Shown here piece by piece: positions 37,312 to 46,441 of a DNA stretch of 64,000 nt (its first letter is position 1; every line of letters starts with the position of its first letter). This DNA comes from an uncultured Bacteroidia bacterium (lineage in GTDB: Bacteria > Bacteroidota > Bacteroidia > Bacteroidales > Prolixibacteraceae), in contig CAIUAN010000038.1 of assembly GCA_903897145.1 (NCBI GenBank), positions 124,001-188,000 on the forward strand, read 5' to 3'. The position numbers and the translations under genes are program-made. The notes beneath the pieces are model-generated. The model did no database searches and was not told where the DNA came from. It saw nothing but the letters and a program-made list of their open reading frames with translations.

Positions 37312-37857
37312 ATGCGCGTGTATACTCGTACTGGTGATGATGGAACTACAGGACTAATTGGCGGAACGCGAGTTAAGAAATACGATCTAAGGCTTGAAGC
37401 TTATGGAACCGTGGATGAATTAAACTCATGGATTGGCTTAGTCCGTTCACAAGACCTAAAATCGGAAGACAATACTGACTTAATTGAAGTTCAAAATAAC
37501 TTATTTGTAATTGGAGCCCTTCTAGCTACTGATCAAAGTAAAGTTAAAACTGAACCAAACTTCAATGCAATAATCAACCACATAAAAGTTCTTGAAAATA
37601 GGATGGATCAAATTCTTGATGATCTGCCTCCGCTAACGAACTTTCTTCTACCTGGTGGGAACAATGCGATATCATACTGTCATCTTGCGCGAACGGTATG
37701 CCGAAGAGCGGAAAGAAGAACATACCAGCTTTCAGCAGAAATTGAGGTACCTGAACCCATCTTAAAATACTTAAATCGTCTATCCGATTTTCTTTATGTA
37801 CTGTCACGTAAAATAGCTAAAGACTGCGGTATTGAAGAAATTCCTTGGAAATCATAA
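37312..37857 (+). CDS. PduO-type corrinoid adenosyltransferase
   Basis: A 181-residue ATP:cob(I)alamin adenosyltransferase of the PduO class, which transfers the adenosyl group of ATP to the cobalt of cobalamin. The ATP-binding N-terminus TRTGDDGTTGLIGG and DELNSWIGL, and the C-terminal CRRAERRTYQL, are diagnostic. Length is that of compact PduO proteins. It starts 18 bases after the ABC ATPase, so it may be cotranscribed, but no functional link is apparent. It could supply adenosylcobalamin to methylmalonyl-CoA mutase or other enzymes. Confidence 0.93.
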   Translation: MRVYTRTGDDGTTGLIGGTRVKKYDLRLEAYGTVDELNSWIGLVRSQDLKSEDNTDLIEVQNNLFVIGALLATDQSKVKTEPNFNAIINHIKVLENRMDQILDDLPPLTNFLLPGGNNAISYCHLARTVCRRAERRTYQLSAEIEVPEPILKYLNRLSDFLYVLSRKIAKDCGIEEIPWKS

Positions 37858-37946
37858 AAAAAAATTACTGTTTAGTTTTTATTTTATAAAAATTAGTGTT
37901 AAAATCGCGCTTTAGGAAAAGCATACTAAAATTTTAAAAATTAAAT

Positions 37947-38168
37947 ATGTACTGGACATTAGAATTAGCCTCTAAACTAGAAGATGCACCGTGGCCTGCA
38001 TCAAAAGATGAGTTAATCGATTTTGCCATTCGATCAGGCGCTCCATTAGAAGTGATTGAGAACCTGCAAGAAATGGAAGATGAAGGGGAAATTTATGAAT
38101 CAATCGAAGATATCTGGCCTGACTATCCAAGTAAAGACGATTTCTTTTTCAACGAAGATGAATACTAG
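37947..38168 (+). CDS. DUF2795 domain small acidic protein
   Basis: A 73-residue acidic cytoplasmic protein matching DUF2795, a small helical domain conserved across Bacteroidota. The start MYWTLELASKLEDAPWPA and the tail PDYPSKDDFFFNEDEY are characteristic. No enzymatic motif is present and the function is unknown. It lies 89 bases after the adenosyltransferase gene and ends before a terminator hairpin that is embedded in the 3' end of the convergent OstA-like gene. Confidence 0.85.
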   Translation: MYWTLELASKLEDAPWPASKDELIDFAIRSGAPLEVIENLQEMEDEGEIYESIEDIWPDYPSKDDFFFNEDEY

Positions 38169-38175
38169 ATAACCT

Positions 38176-39783
38176 CTAGTTTTTATCAGATAATGCAGGT
38201 TTTTTTATAGAGCCTGCATTTTTTTTGCGCTTTTCGTCAATCGGATAGAGGTCATTTGCATTTCTAGGTCTTTCAGTCTCGCGCCAGAAAAAACCATCCA
38301 GACGCTTTTCCTCCGGTTTAATTTCTAGCATTGGTATTGATCGCCCTTCAGGCCTTGGATAAAAACGTATGCTATCAATATGATTATCTGTCAAATGCAA
38401 TTTTATCTTACTACTCAGAAGTTTATTCATCCCTGAATTTTTATTATTTTCTTTCAAATAATAAAGTGTCTGAGCATTTCCATTCACATCCGCTACACGC
38501 AGTTTATTATTAAAAATCTGACCTACAATCAGTTTACCAGAGATCTGATTAAAAAGCAGTGAATCTTCCGCCATAACAATAAAAGCATTATCTTCTAGAT
38601 TTGCGATGCTTGGATCGGGTGTCTTAGAAATAAATTGAATTTTATCGGCTGTCATTTGATTTTTATCTGACCAAATAATTGGATCATGAAACATATACAT
38701 CGTTGAATCAATCATTCGATAACTCAGCGAATCACATCTCCCCTGCAAATCCTTCTTATGAAACCTTACATTACGAAACGCTAAGAAAAACTTTCCATCT
38801 TTTTGCTTGGTTGCAGCTGTATCAGGTTTAGTTCGAAGTGTATCAGCATGCATAAAGAGGGTGTCTTTTTTCCCATATTGGATAAACATGGCCGAATCAG
38901 TAACAAAAGCCAGTTTTGAATTTTCGTTATAGATGCCAAACTTTCCTTTAATGATCACGTGATTGGTGGTATCACGAAGAGTCACTCGATGCCGACCACG
39001 TCCATTTCCTGTTTGGCGATCGTAAAATAGGGTATCCCCTTCTAGAACTTGTGATTTGTTGGTAATCTTTGAGGAGCGATATAATTCAGCAAGATTTTTA
39101 CGTGTATCATACCAACCTCTTTCGGAATACAGAACACCATCTTTCTTTGTTCCTTTAATCGTTGTAGGCCCAACAATAAAAGCCTTTTCAGTTTCACTAT
39201 TGTATTTTAAGGTATCAGCTCGCAATACAAAATCCTTGTTTGTTAGTACCACCGAATCTTTGAAAAACATTAAATTATCATTGGAATAATATCGTCCAAC
39301 AACACTGGTGAGTACGTTAGTCGTGTCTACAATTTTACCATTATGGTTGTAATATCCGACATTTGAACCAAGGTCAAAATCCATCGCTTCAGTGGTCAGC
39401 GTGATGGATTTATCAACTAATTTGACATGATGGACAAAACGAGCCATCCGAGTATCGCCATTGTAGAACATTTTATCACCGTAAAGATGAAGAGTATCGC
39501 CTTGAATGATATGCACATGACCAAATGCGTCAAATCTATTGCTATCATTATAGGAATAGGCACTATCACAAAACATCAGTGCCTGATTGTGCCGAAACCT
39601 TACATTACCCAACAGGCGTTGGGCATTGGCAATGATGGATGCGTCATAAGTATACAAATCAGCATTTTCAATGTCAACCTTTTTCTTCTTCCGTCCATCT
39701 TGTATCTGTGTGGCTTGGATAAAAAACAATCCAACAACAAATAAGATTAAAAGATAAGAATTAACTTTAAATGGTTGTCTCAT
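38176..39783 (-). CDS. OstA-like protein (LptA-family periplasmic LPS transport)
   Basis: A 535-residue exported protein with an N-terminal signal/anchor segment (LLILFVVGLFFI) and many repeats of the OstA/LptA beta-jellyroll (about 35-430), such as FRHNQALMFCDSAY, ADTLHLYGDK-like blocks and LRADTLKYNSETEKAF. LptA/LptD-N domains carry lipopolysaccharide across the periplasm; Bacteroidota have this larger OstA-like form. It follows the SurA-like chaperone by 36 bases, consistent with an envelope biogenesis operon. Its last codons overlap a terminator for the convergent gene. Confidence 0.85.
   Translation of the reverse strand: MRQPFKVNSYLLILFVVGLFFIQATQIQDGRKKKKVDIENADLYTYDASIIANAQRLLGNVRFRHNQALMFCDSAYSYNDSNRFDAFGHVHIIQGDTLHLYGDKMFYNGDTRMARFVHHVKLVDKSITLTTEAMDFDLGSNVGYYNHNGKIVDTTNVLTSVVGRYYSNDNLMFFKDSVVLTNKDFVLRADTLKYNSETEKAFIVGPTTIKGTKKDGVLYSERGWYDTRKNLAELYRSSKITNKSQVLEGDTLFYDRQTGNGRGRHRVTLRDTTNHVIIKGKFGIYNENSKLAFVTDSAMFIQYGKKDTLFMHADTLRTKPDTAATKQKDGKFFLAFRNVRFHKKDLQGRCDSLSYRMIDSTMYMFHDPIIWSDKNQMTADKIQFISKTPDPSIANLEDNAFIVMAEDSLLFNQISGKLIVGQIFNNKLRVADVNGNAQTLYYLKENNKNSGMNKLLSSKIKLHLTDNHIDSIRFYPRPEGRSIPMLEIKPEEKRLDGFFWRETERPRNANDLYPIDEKRKKNAGSIKKPALSDKN
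38192..38226 (+). terminator. Intrinsic terminator embedded in the convergent coding sequence
   Basis: AATGCAGG (38192-38199) pairs with CCTGCATT (38213-38220) and is followed by a run of Ts to 38226. It terminates plus-strand transcription from the DUF2795 gene but lies within the last codons of the minus-strand OstA-like gene. Confidence 0.72.
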
Positions 39784-39819
39784 TTTGATTGATGCGATAT
39801 GCTAGACTAGATCAACAAT

Positions 39820-41175
39820 CTATTTTTTCCAAGATTTAAGTTTGAAATTACAGTTTGCGTAAGAGTCATCCACGTGAATATAAGTCTTTGCCTGCTGCTT
39901 ATCGATCCATTTACGGAATGTTTCTTCTTTCTTTTTAGCTATAAACATCTCGGAAAGCCGCTGATAATCATCTTGCATATTTGCTTTGTGCGACTTTGTT
40001 TTATTGTTGAGTTTGACAACCTTATAAACCTGCCTTTGTTTATCATCAAGGGTTAAAAACGGACGAGAAGTCTCACCAACATTCATTGTCGCAATAATCT
40101 TACTTACATCAGGGTCAATCTCAGAAAGTTCAAACTTAGAAGAGCCATTACGCTGAGACGTAACCAGACCACCGTTGTTACGCGTATTTTTGTCGGATGA
40201 ATACAAGTAGCAAGCCTGCTCCCATATCATCTTTCCTTTTCGCACAAAGTCAGCCACACTGTCTATTTTATTTTTTGCAGACTCCAGCTCCTTCGGATCA
40301 ATTTTAGGGCGGATAAGGATATGACGGCATTTAATTTTCTCTCCCTTTCGGTCAATTAATTGAATGATATGATATCCAAATTCACTCCTGACAACTTTTG
40401 AAATTTGATTCGGTTTTAAGTTAAACGCCTCAGTAGCAAATGTTGGATCAAGCATCGCTCTTCCAACATAATCCATCTCTCCACCATTTCTAGCTGATCC
40501 TGGATCCTCGGAATACATGATAGCAAGAGTTGCAAAATTATCTCCATTATCAATTCGTTTCTTAAACTCCCGAAGCTTCGCTTTAACCTCTAAATCTTGC
40601 TTCTCTGTAATACTTGGCAACATTGAAATCTGAGCATATTCAAGTTGAGAACCAATTTCCGGAATATCTTTTGCTGGTAAAGACTTATAGAACTGCCGCA
40701 CTTCAGAAGGTGTTGCAGTAACTTTAGAGATAATCTTAGTCTGCATTTGCTCGGTTTTAAGCTGCTCCTTAATGGTCTCGCTCATCTCAGCTTTAAGCTG
40801 CATAATAGGTTTACTGAAATATTTTTCAACCTCTTTTTCTGAACCAATATTTTCAATAAAATAGTTCATCCGACGGTCCATCTGTTGATTGATCTGATTG
40901 TCAGTAACGACAATTAAAGTATCCAATTCCGCTTCTGCAAGCAATAATTTCTGCTCTAAAAGCTGTTCTAAGACCGCGCATTTTACGTCTCCCTGAAGAT
41001 TTATCCCTTGAGCCTGATTCTGGATTACTTGAGTCTCGATATCAGACTTTAAAATTGGATTACTTCCGACGACAGCAAGAACTTGATCAATAACCTTATC
41101 TTGGGCGACTAAAACAACAGGAGTTAAAAGCAACATTCCAACAATAAGAAGATTTTTTATGCGAATTTTAATCAT
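39820..41175 (-). CDS. SurA-like peptidylprolyl isomerase
   Basis: A periplasmic chaperone/PPIase of the SurA/PpiC parvulin family of about 451 residues. A signal peptide (MIKIRIKNLLIVGMLLL, cleavage near LVAQD) precedes a SurA_N region (about 28-170, VLAVVGSNPILKSDIETQ) and two parvulin domains (about 180-280 and 285-390, with YSEDPGSARNGGEMDYVGR and EFGYHIIQLID). ATG 41175 is preferred because it leaves a normal signal peptide; ATG 41196 would add seven residues. It delivers outer-membrane proteins to the assembly machinery and lies upstream of the OstA-like gene. Confidence 0.9.
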   Translation of the reverse strand: MIKIRIKNLLIVGMLLLTPVVLVAQDKVIDQVLAVVGSNPILKSDIETQVIQNQAQGINLQGDVKCAVLEQLLEQKLLLAEAELDTLIVVTDNQINQQMDRRMNYFIENIGSEKEVEKYFSKPIMQLKAEMSETIKEQLKTEQMQTKIISKVTATPSEVRQFYKSLPAKDIPEIGSQLEYAQISMLPSITEKQDLEVKAKLREFKKRIDNGDNFATLAIMYSEDPGSARNGGEMDYVGRAMLDPTFATEAFNLKPNQISKVVRSEFGYHIIQLIDRKGEKIKCRHILIRPKIDPKELESAKNKIDSVADFVRKGKMIWEQACYLYSSDKNTRNNGGLVTSQRNGSSKFELSEIDPDVSKIIATMNVGETSRPFLTLDDKQRQVYKVVKLNNKTKSHKANMQDDYQRLSEMFIAKKKEETFRKWIDKQQAKTYIHVDDSYANCNFKLKSWKK

Positions 41176-41196
41176 TTTATATAACTTATAAATCAT

Positions 41197-41942
41197 ATTG
41201 TATGTTAACCGATTTGTCGAGATATACGCTTTTGAAAATAAGCATTCAACTCTTTTTTCTTGCGTTTAAAAACAGCATTTTCATCAAGTCTAATGCAGAA
41301 ACCAAAGAACCTTTTTCAACAAATAAAATCAAATCTTTAATACCTGCAAGATAGTATTTGTTCTCGTCAGACAATTCAATTAAACTAATTCGTTTAATAA
41401 TTGCATTAAAATCATGTAAAGCAACTGAAAATCTACATTTTAACTATTCAAAATGAATCAAAATTATCAATTACCAATCCTATTTCTTAGTGTTTTGAAA
41501 CCTAGATTTATCGATTTAGAATCACAATTCATCTTCTTCAGCTCAAAATGTGAATTTTAGCAAATCAAATTAGCCTTCATTTTAGGTCTATTAAGAATAA
41601 CAATTAGATACGATTCTGATCCACTGAAAATACCTTCAAACGACACTTTAAAATTAAGAACGAAATTCTGCATGTCAAAGGATTCTTTTAATCAAAGAAT
41701 CAAAAAACTTTCATGGGATAAAAATAATTTAATTGTTTTAATATAAAATTTATTTGCCATGCAAACAAAGCTTAAATCTCAAAAAGAGAGGTCAAATTAG
41801 CCAGAATAACACATCTCAACTTAACTTCTGTATGAGGAAATATCAAGTTTAGTAATCGAATAATGGAAAATTAATAAACAACTATTTAACGATTTAGAAT
41901 AACTTTACACAAAGATTAATATCTGCTTTATCGTAAGCACTA
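41197..41942. other. AT-rich intergenic spacer between divergent SurA-like gene and recQ
   Basis: A 746-base gene-poor region, the longest in the window. It holds a perfect 8-bp hairpin (41681-41701), a -7-like TAACTTTA at 41900-41907 upstream of recQ, and a minus-strand reading (41246-41443) that looks weakly protein-like but lacks an ATG. No RNA gene or mobile element was recognised. Confidence 0.6.
41681..41701. repeat. Perfect inverted repeat in the recQ upstream spacer
   Basis: GATTCTTT (41681-41688) and AAAGAATC (41694-41701) flank a 5-base loop. It could be an operator or an RNA hairpin; no T-tract follows on the plus strand. Confidence 0.45.
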
Positions 41943-43856
41943 ATGAGTAAATATCAGCAAATACTAAAACAGTATTGGGGTTATAGCGAATTTCGTCCAT
42001 TGCAAGAAGAGGTTATTCTGTCAATTGCAAATCAAAAAGATACGCTAGCGCTCATGCCTACCGGAGGTGGAAAATCGATTACTTTTCAAGTGTATGGACT
42101 TTCGACTGACGGAATATGCTTGGTTGTCACTCCGTTAATTGCCCTAATAAAAGATCAAGTAGAGAACCTTCGAGCTAAAAATATTAAAGCACTCTCGATC
42201 TATTCGGGAATGTCAGCGCGCGAAATCGACATCACGTTAAACAATGCCATTTATGGAGATTATAAATTTTTATATGTCTCACCTGAGCGATTAGCCTCAG
42301 ATAAATTTAGAGATTTTCTGATCCGAATGAAGCTCAACCTCATTGCTGTGGATGAAGCACATTGCATCTCGCAATGGGGGTATGATTTCAGGCCATCCTA
42401 TCTAGCTATTTCAGAGCTAAGAGCCCTTTTCCCAGCAATTCCGATACTAGCCTTGACAGCTACTGCGACGCAAAATGTAGTTGAAGATATTCAAGACAAA
42501 CTTTTATTTAAAGCGAAAAACGTCCTTCAGAAGAGCTTTCAACGCGAAAACCTCACGTATCTAGTTAGAGATAAAGAAGATAAGAACGGCTATCTGCTTG
42601 AGACTATAAAAAAAGCTAAAGGAACTGGTATCGTATACGTAAGAAGTAGAAAGAAAACCAGAGAGGTGGCACAAATATTACTTGCCGAAGGGATAAGTGC
42701 AGACTATTATCATGCTGGTCTAGCTTCTGAGATTCGTAGTGAGAAGCAAGACAATTGGATGAATGGAAAGTCACGGGTAATTGTTTCGACCAATGCTTTT
42801 GGAATGGGCATCGATAAGCCTGATGTTCGATTCGTAATTCATCTTGATCTTCCAGACTCATTAGAGGCATATTTTCAGGAAGCAGGCCGTGCAGGAAGGG
42901 ATGAAAAAAAGGCAGTTGCCGTTTTACTGTATAACAATTCAGACAAACGACGACTGCACAAATTGGTAACGGATTGCTTTCCTGAACAGAAAAATATTCA
43001 ATCAATTTACCAAGCATTAGGAAACTATCTGATGGTAGCCATAGGAAGCGGCAAAGGGGCAATCTTTAGTTTTAGAATTGAAGATTTCTCCAAGAAGTTT
43101 AAATTCCAAATCAGCTCTGTTTACCACAGTCTAAAATTACTTGAACGACAAGGCTATGTCTCCTATGTTGAAAATGTGGATAGTCGTTCTCGGATTCTTT
43201 TCACAATCAAAAGAGATGATTTATATAAGATTCAACTAAATAGCAACGAAATCGATCAATTTATAAAACTAATTCTTCGCTCGTATACTGGTGTATTTAA
43301 TGACTTTACATATATCGACGAGACCTTACTAGCTCGGAGATCGAATGCATCAGGTGAACAGATTTACGAGCAACTTAAATTTCTAGCTCAACAAAAGATC
43401 ATCGAATACATACCTGCCAAAAAGGTACCAATGGTGATTTTTGAGACAGAAAGAATTGAGCATTCAAGGATCCACATTAGTCAAGAAAATTACATCCATC
43501 GAAAAGTAAAATATCAGCACCAGGTAGATTCAGTTTTAAGCTATGCTTCGAAAGACGACCAATGTCGAAGTGTTGTTTTGTTGGCCTATTTTGGACAATC
43601 GAACTCAGAACCGTGTGGAACTTGCGATGTATGTACTGGTGATCATAAATCTGGAATCAAAGTTTCTGACTTCGAAAGAATTTCTAAGAAAGTCGTTCTA
43701 CTGCTACAGGATCAACCCTATCCTATTGAGAAAATAATCTATGCATTAAACGAAACAGAGGTCAATGTTACTAAGGTTTCGCGCTGGTTACTTGACAATG
43801 GGAAAATCAAAGCAAATTCAGAGGGAAAATTAACTGCTGAGACTAAAACTCAATAA
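41943..43856 (+). CDS. recQ: RecQ-family ATP-dependent DNA helicase
   Basis: A 637-residue RecQ helicase. Motif 0 (GYSEFRPLQEEVI), Walker A TGGGKS, DEAH box (VDEAHCISQWG), motif III LTATAT and motif VI QEAGRAGRD are present, followed by the RecQ-C zinc and winged-helix domain (cysteines in CRSVVLLAYFG and CGTCDVC, about 541-564) and a short C-terminal region. No clear HRDC domain is seen, so it is slightly shorter than full RecQ. It unwinds 3'-5' DNA during recombination and fork repair. Confidence 0.94.
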   Translation: MSKYQQILKQYWGYSEFRPLQEEVILSIANQKDTLALMPTGGGKSITFQVYGLSTDGICLVVTPLIALIKDQVENLRAKNIKALSIYSGMSAREIDITLNNAIYGDYKFLYVSPERLASDKFRDFLIRMKLNLIAVDEAHCISQWGYDFRPSYLAISELRALFPAIPILALTATATQNVVEDIQDKLLFKAKNVLQKSFQRENLTYLVRDKEDKNGYLLETIKKAKGTGIVYVRSRKKTREVAQILLAEGISADYYHAGLASEIRSEKQDNWMNGKSRVIVSTNAFGMGIDKPDVRFVIHLDLPDSLEAYFQEAGRAGRDEKKAVAVLLYNNSDKRRLHKLVTDCFPEQKNIQSIYQALGNYLMVAIGSGKGAIFSFRIEDFSKKFKFQISSVYHSLKLLERQGYVSYVENVDSRSRILFTIKRDDLYKIQLNSNEIDQFIKLILRSYTGVFNDFTYIDETLLARRSNASGEQIYEQLKFLAQQKIIEYIPAKKVPMVIFETERIEHSRIHISQENYIHRKVKYQHQVDSVLSYASKDDQCRSVVLLAYFGQSNSEPCGTCDVCTGDHKSGIKVSDFERISKKVVLLLQDQPYPIEKIIYALNETEVNVTKVSRWLLDNGKIKANSEGKLTAETKTQ

Positions 43857-43889
43857 TCAGATCACAACCCCGATTAAAGCGATTTTAAT

Positions 43890-43897
43890 TACCTTTG
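43890..43897 (+). promoter_or_regulatory. Putative -7 element TACCTTTG for the DUF5063 gene
   Basis: TACCTTTG matches TAnnTTTG and ends 31 bases before ATG 43929. No -33 TTG in the normal range. Confidence 0.48.
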
Positions 43898-43928
43898 CAG
43901 CATATTGCTTAAGACAAATGATTGATTC

Positions 43929-44507
43929 ATGAGTAAAGACCCATTTTCAGAAGTAGTCTATTCGAAAAATGTAATCGAATTTGCTACTGTTGCCAACGAA
44001 TATTGCTCATTTATTGAGAATGTTGACCAGTTTGAGCGTAAGAGCTTTATCACTAAACTGCAGAAATTACTGCCATTATTATACTTAAAAGCTCTTCTGA
44101 TACCAGCGCCTGATCTTGAACTCTCGGATGACACGCCTGAAAAACATGTCGGCGAAGAGGATTACAACTATATTCTCAATAAATTAAAACTCAAATTTGC
44201 TCAATTCGATGCCTATCAAGAAGTTTTTGATCCTTCCATGCAGTACAGTGAAGAAGCACTTGAATCAAGCATATCAGAAAATATTGCAGATATTTATCAA
44301 GATCTTAAAGATTTCATTCTCTCCTATCGAATAGGAACACTTGAGGTTATGAATGATGCACTAGGCGAATGTCGCAACAATTTTGAGCAATATTGGGGAC
44401 AAAGACTTGTGAATGGATTAAGAGCAATACACAATTTAGTTTATGGATTAGTGGACTTGGAGGAGACAACGGAGGCTATCGATGAACCTGAATTAGATTT
44501 AGAATAG
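43929..44507 (+). CDS. DUF5063 domain protein
   Basis: A 192-residue all-helical acidic cytoplasmic protein matching DUF5063, found almost only in Bacteroidota. Conserved features are EYCSFIENVDQFER near the start, a central LLPLLYLKALLIP and YWGQRLVNGLRAIHNLV near the end. Function is unknown. It is followed by a 3'-5' exonuclease and the RlmI-type methyltransferase; the same trio recurs in Bacteroidota, so an RNA-related role is possible but unproven. Confidence 0.82.
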   Translation: MSKDPFSEVVYSKNVIEFATVANEYCSFIENVDQFERKSFITKLQKLLPLLYLKALLIPAPDLELSDDTPEKHVGEEDYNYILNKLKLKFAQFDAYQEVFDPSMQYSEEALESSISENIADIYQDLKDFILSYRIGTLEVMNDALGECRNNFEQYWGQRLVNGLRAIHNLVYGLVDLEETTEAIDEPELDLE

Positions 44508-44566
44508 AAAATTAGGCAAGCTAAAATAGGATAGTCAAAGAATATTATACAGAACGATTAAGGAAG

Positions 44567-45187
44567 ATGAGGAAAAACATTTCCAATGAAGAGTTAGCTG
44601 AGCTACCTCTTTGTTCATACGAAGGAGTTATTCATGTCATTGAGAAACATGATGAGTTAGAGAATGCCCTGGTCTACCTAAATAAACAGACAATTCTAGG
44701 TTTTGATACAGAGACAAAGCCCGCATTTAAAAAAGGGCAAGTGTTCCCTGTTTCATTGCTACAATTATCAACATCAGACCAAGCATTTTTATTTCGAATA
44801 AATAAAATTGGATTACCCCAAGAGCTAGTAAATATTCTTTCCTCTAGTAAAATCATAAAAGCCGGTGTGGCTATTCGAGATGATATTAAGATTTTGCAAA
44901 AAATCACAAACTTCAAACCTGGCGGATTTATTGAACTTCAAGAATTGGTTAAAGAGTATGGAATTGAAAATTTCAGTCTGAAAAAGCTCTCTGCCATCGT
45001 TCTTGGATTTAAGATATCAAAATCTCAACGACTCACTAATTGGGATGCAGAAATACTCACTGAGCAACAGTTGATCTATGGGGCAACTGATGCTTGGGTA
45101 TCATGTGATATTTACAAAAAACTATTAATCAGCCCTAAAGAGCCAATTTTACCAAAGCAAGAAAGCACAGAAAAAACTGAAGAATAA
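44567..45187 (+). CDS. DEDD 3'-5' exonuclease (RNase D-like)
   Basis: A 206-residue single-domain exonuclease. Metal-binding motifs are visible: Exo I FDTETKP (about 46-52), Exo II around KAGVAIRDDIKIL (about 103-115) and Exo III YGATDAWVSCDIY (about 174-186), giving the DEDDy pattern of RNase D/WRN-exo proteins. It lacks the HRDC domain of RNase D, so the substrate may be RNA or DNA. It sits 59 bases after DUF5063 and 34 before the rRNA methyltransferase. Confidence 0.86.
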   Translation: MRKNISNEELAELPLCSYEGVIHVIEKHDELENALVYLNKQTILGFDTETKPAFKKGQVFPVSLLQLSTSDQAFLFRINKIGLPQELVNILSSSKIIKAGVAIRDDIKILQKITNFKPGGFIELQELVKEYGIENFSLKKLSAIVLGFKISKSQRLTNWDAEILTEQQLIYGATDAWVSCDIYKKLLISPKEPILPKQESTEKTEE

Positions 45188-45221
45188 CCATTAAATAACT
45201 TCAGATCGCATCCTACCTATT

Positions 45222-46409
45222 ATGTCAAAATTCAGTAAAGTAGTCTTAAAAAAAGGGAAAGAAGAGTCAATCTTACGCTTTCATCCTTGGATATTCTCCG
45301 GTGCAATTGATCGCATTGAAGGAAGTGTTGAAGAAGGTGATATCGTTACCGTTTATGCCAGCGATGATCGATTTCTTGGTATCGGTCATAGTGCCATTGG
45401 ATCGATCGCAGTAAGAGTATTTTCATTTCAAGATATTGAACCAGATCTCAATTTCTGGTGCACTAAATTTCAATCAGCTTTAGATCTAAGGGAAAAAATT
45501 GGTTTAACAACGCGCAAAAAAACCAATGTTTTTAGACTTATCCATGGTGAAGGTGATGGGATGCCAGGATTAATAGTTGACTATTACAATGGAACTGCCG
45601 TCTTACAGGCTCACACCGTTGGGATGTGGCTAATCCGAGATCTTTTGGCGCAAGCGATGAAAAACGTATTAGGTGTAAGATTAAAAGCCATCTACGATAA
45701 GAGTGCCAAAACCTTACCATTTAAAGCTGCCATAGAACCAAAAGATGGCTATCTATTAGGGAAGAAAGGTAAGAATGAGGTCATGGAGGATGGGAATCGT
45801 TTTATCGTTGATTGGGAAGAGGGGCAAAAAACAGGATTTTTTGTCGATCAGCGTGAAAACAGAAAATTATTAAGCGAATATGCAGCTGGCAAAGATGTAT
45901 TAAATATGTTTTGTTATACGGGTGGATTTTCATTCTCTGCCATGCAAGGAGGCGCTAACTTAGTGCATTCGGTCGATTCCTCAGCAAAAGCCATTGAACT
46001 AACCAACCAGAATGTGGAGCTTAACTTTCCAGCTGACAAACGTCATGAAGCCTTTACCGCTGATGCTTTTGATTTCATGAAAGAGATGGATAACAAATAT
46101 GACCTAATCGTACTTGATCCACCGGCGTTTGCGAAACATAAAAATGCATTAGGACAGGCTTTACAAGGGTATAAAAGACTTAATAGCAGAGCATTTCAAC
46201 AAATTCGTCCAGGGGGTATTTTATTTACTTTTTCCTGTTCACAGGTTGTTTCAAAAACAAATTTCCGTGAGGCTATTTTTTCGGCAGCGGCAATATCCAA
46301 GCGAAACATTCGCATCTTGCACCAGCTATCGCAGCCTGGAGATCACCCAATAAATATCTATCATCCTGAAGGAGAATACCTTAAGGGATTAGTGGTCTAT
46401 GTAGAATAG
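45222..46409 (+). CDS. rlmI: Class I SAM-dependent rRNA methyltransferase (RlmI/RlmK type)
   Basis: A 395-residue enzyme with an N-terminal PUA domain (about 1-75, KGKEESILRFHPWIFSGAI) and a Rossmann methyltransferase domain (about 185-395) with SAM motif VLNMFCYTGGFSFSA and the LDPPAFAK motif. RlmI methylates a cytosine of 23S rRNA at C5. Length and order match RlmI exactly; the exact target base is inferred from family. It is 34 bases after the exonuclease and 32 before the DEAD-box helicase. Confidence 0.9.
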   Translation: MSKFSKVVLKKGKEESILRFHPWIFSGAIDRIEGSVEEGDIVTVYASDDRFLGIGHSAIGSIAVRVFSFQDIEPDLNFWCTKFQSALDLREKIGLTTRKKTNVFRLIHGEGDGMPGLIVDYYNGTAVLQAHTVGMWLIRDLLAQAMKNVLGVRLKAIYDKSAKTLPFKAAIEPKDGYLLGKKGKNEVMEDGNRFIVDWEEGQKTGFFVDQRENRKLLSEYAAGKDVLNMFCYTGGFSFSAMQGGANLVHSVDSSAKAIELTNQNVELNFPADKRHEAFTADAFDFMKEMDNKYDLIVLDPPAFAKHKNALGQALQGYKRLNSRAFQQIRPGGILFTFSCSQVVSKTNFREAIFSAAAISKRNIRILHQLSQPGDHPINIYHPEGEYLKGLVVYVE

Positions 46410-46441
46410 GCAAATAATTTTCATTTATAAAATAGAATACC

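Noticed and set aside
42616-43062. A 148-residue open frame on the minus strand inside recQ
   Set aside because: It is antisense to the conserved helicase core, has no recognisable domain, and recQ is unambiguous.
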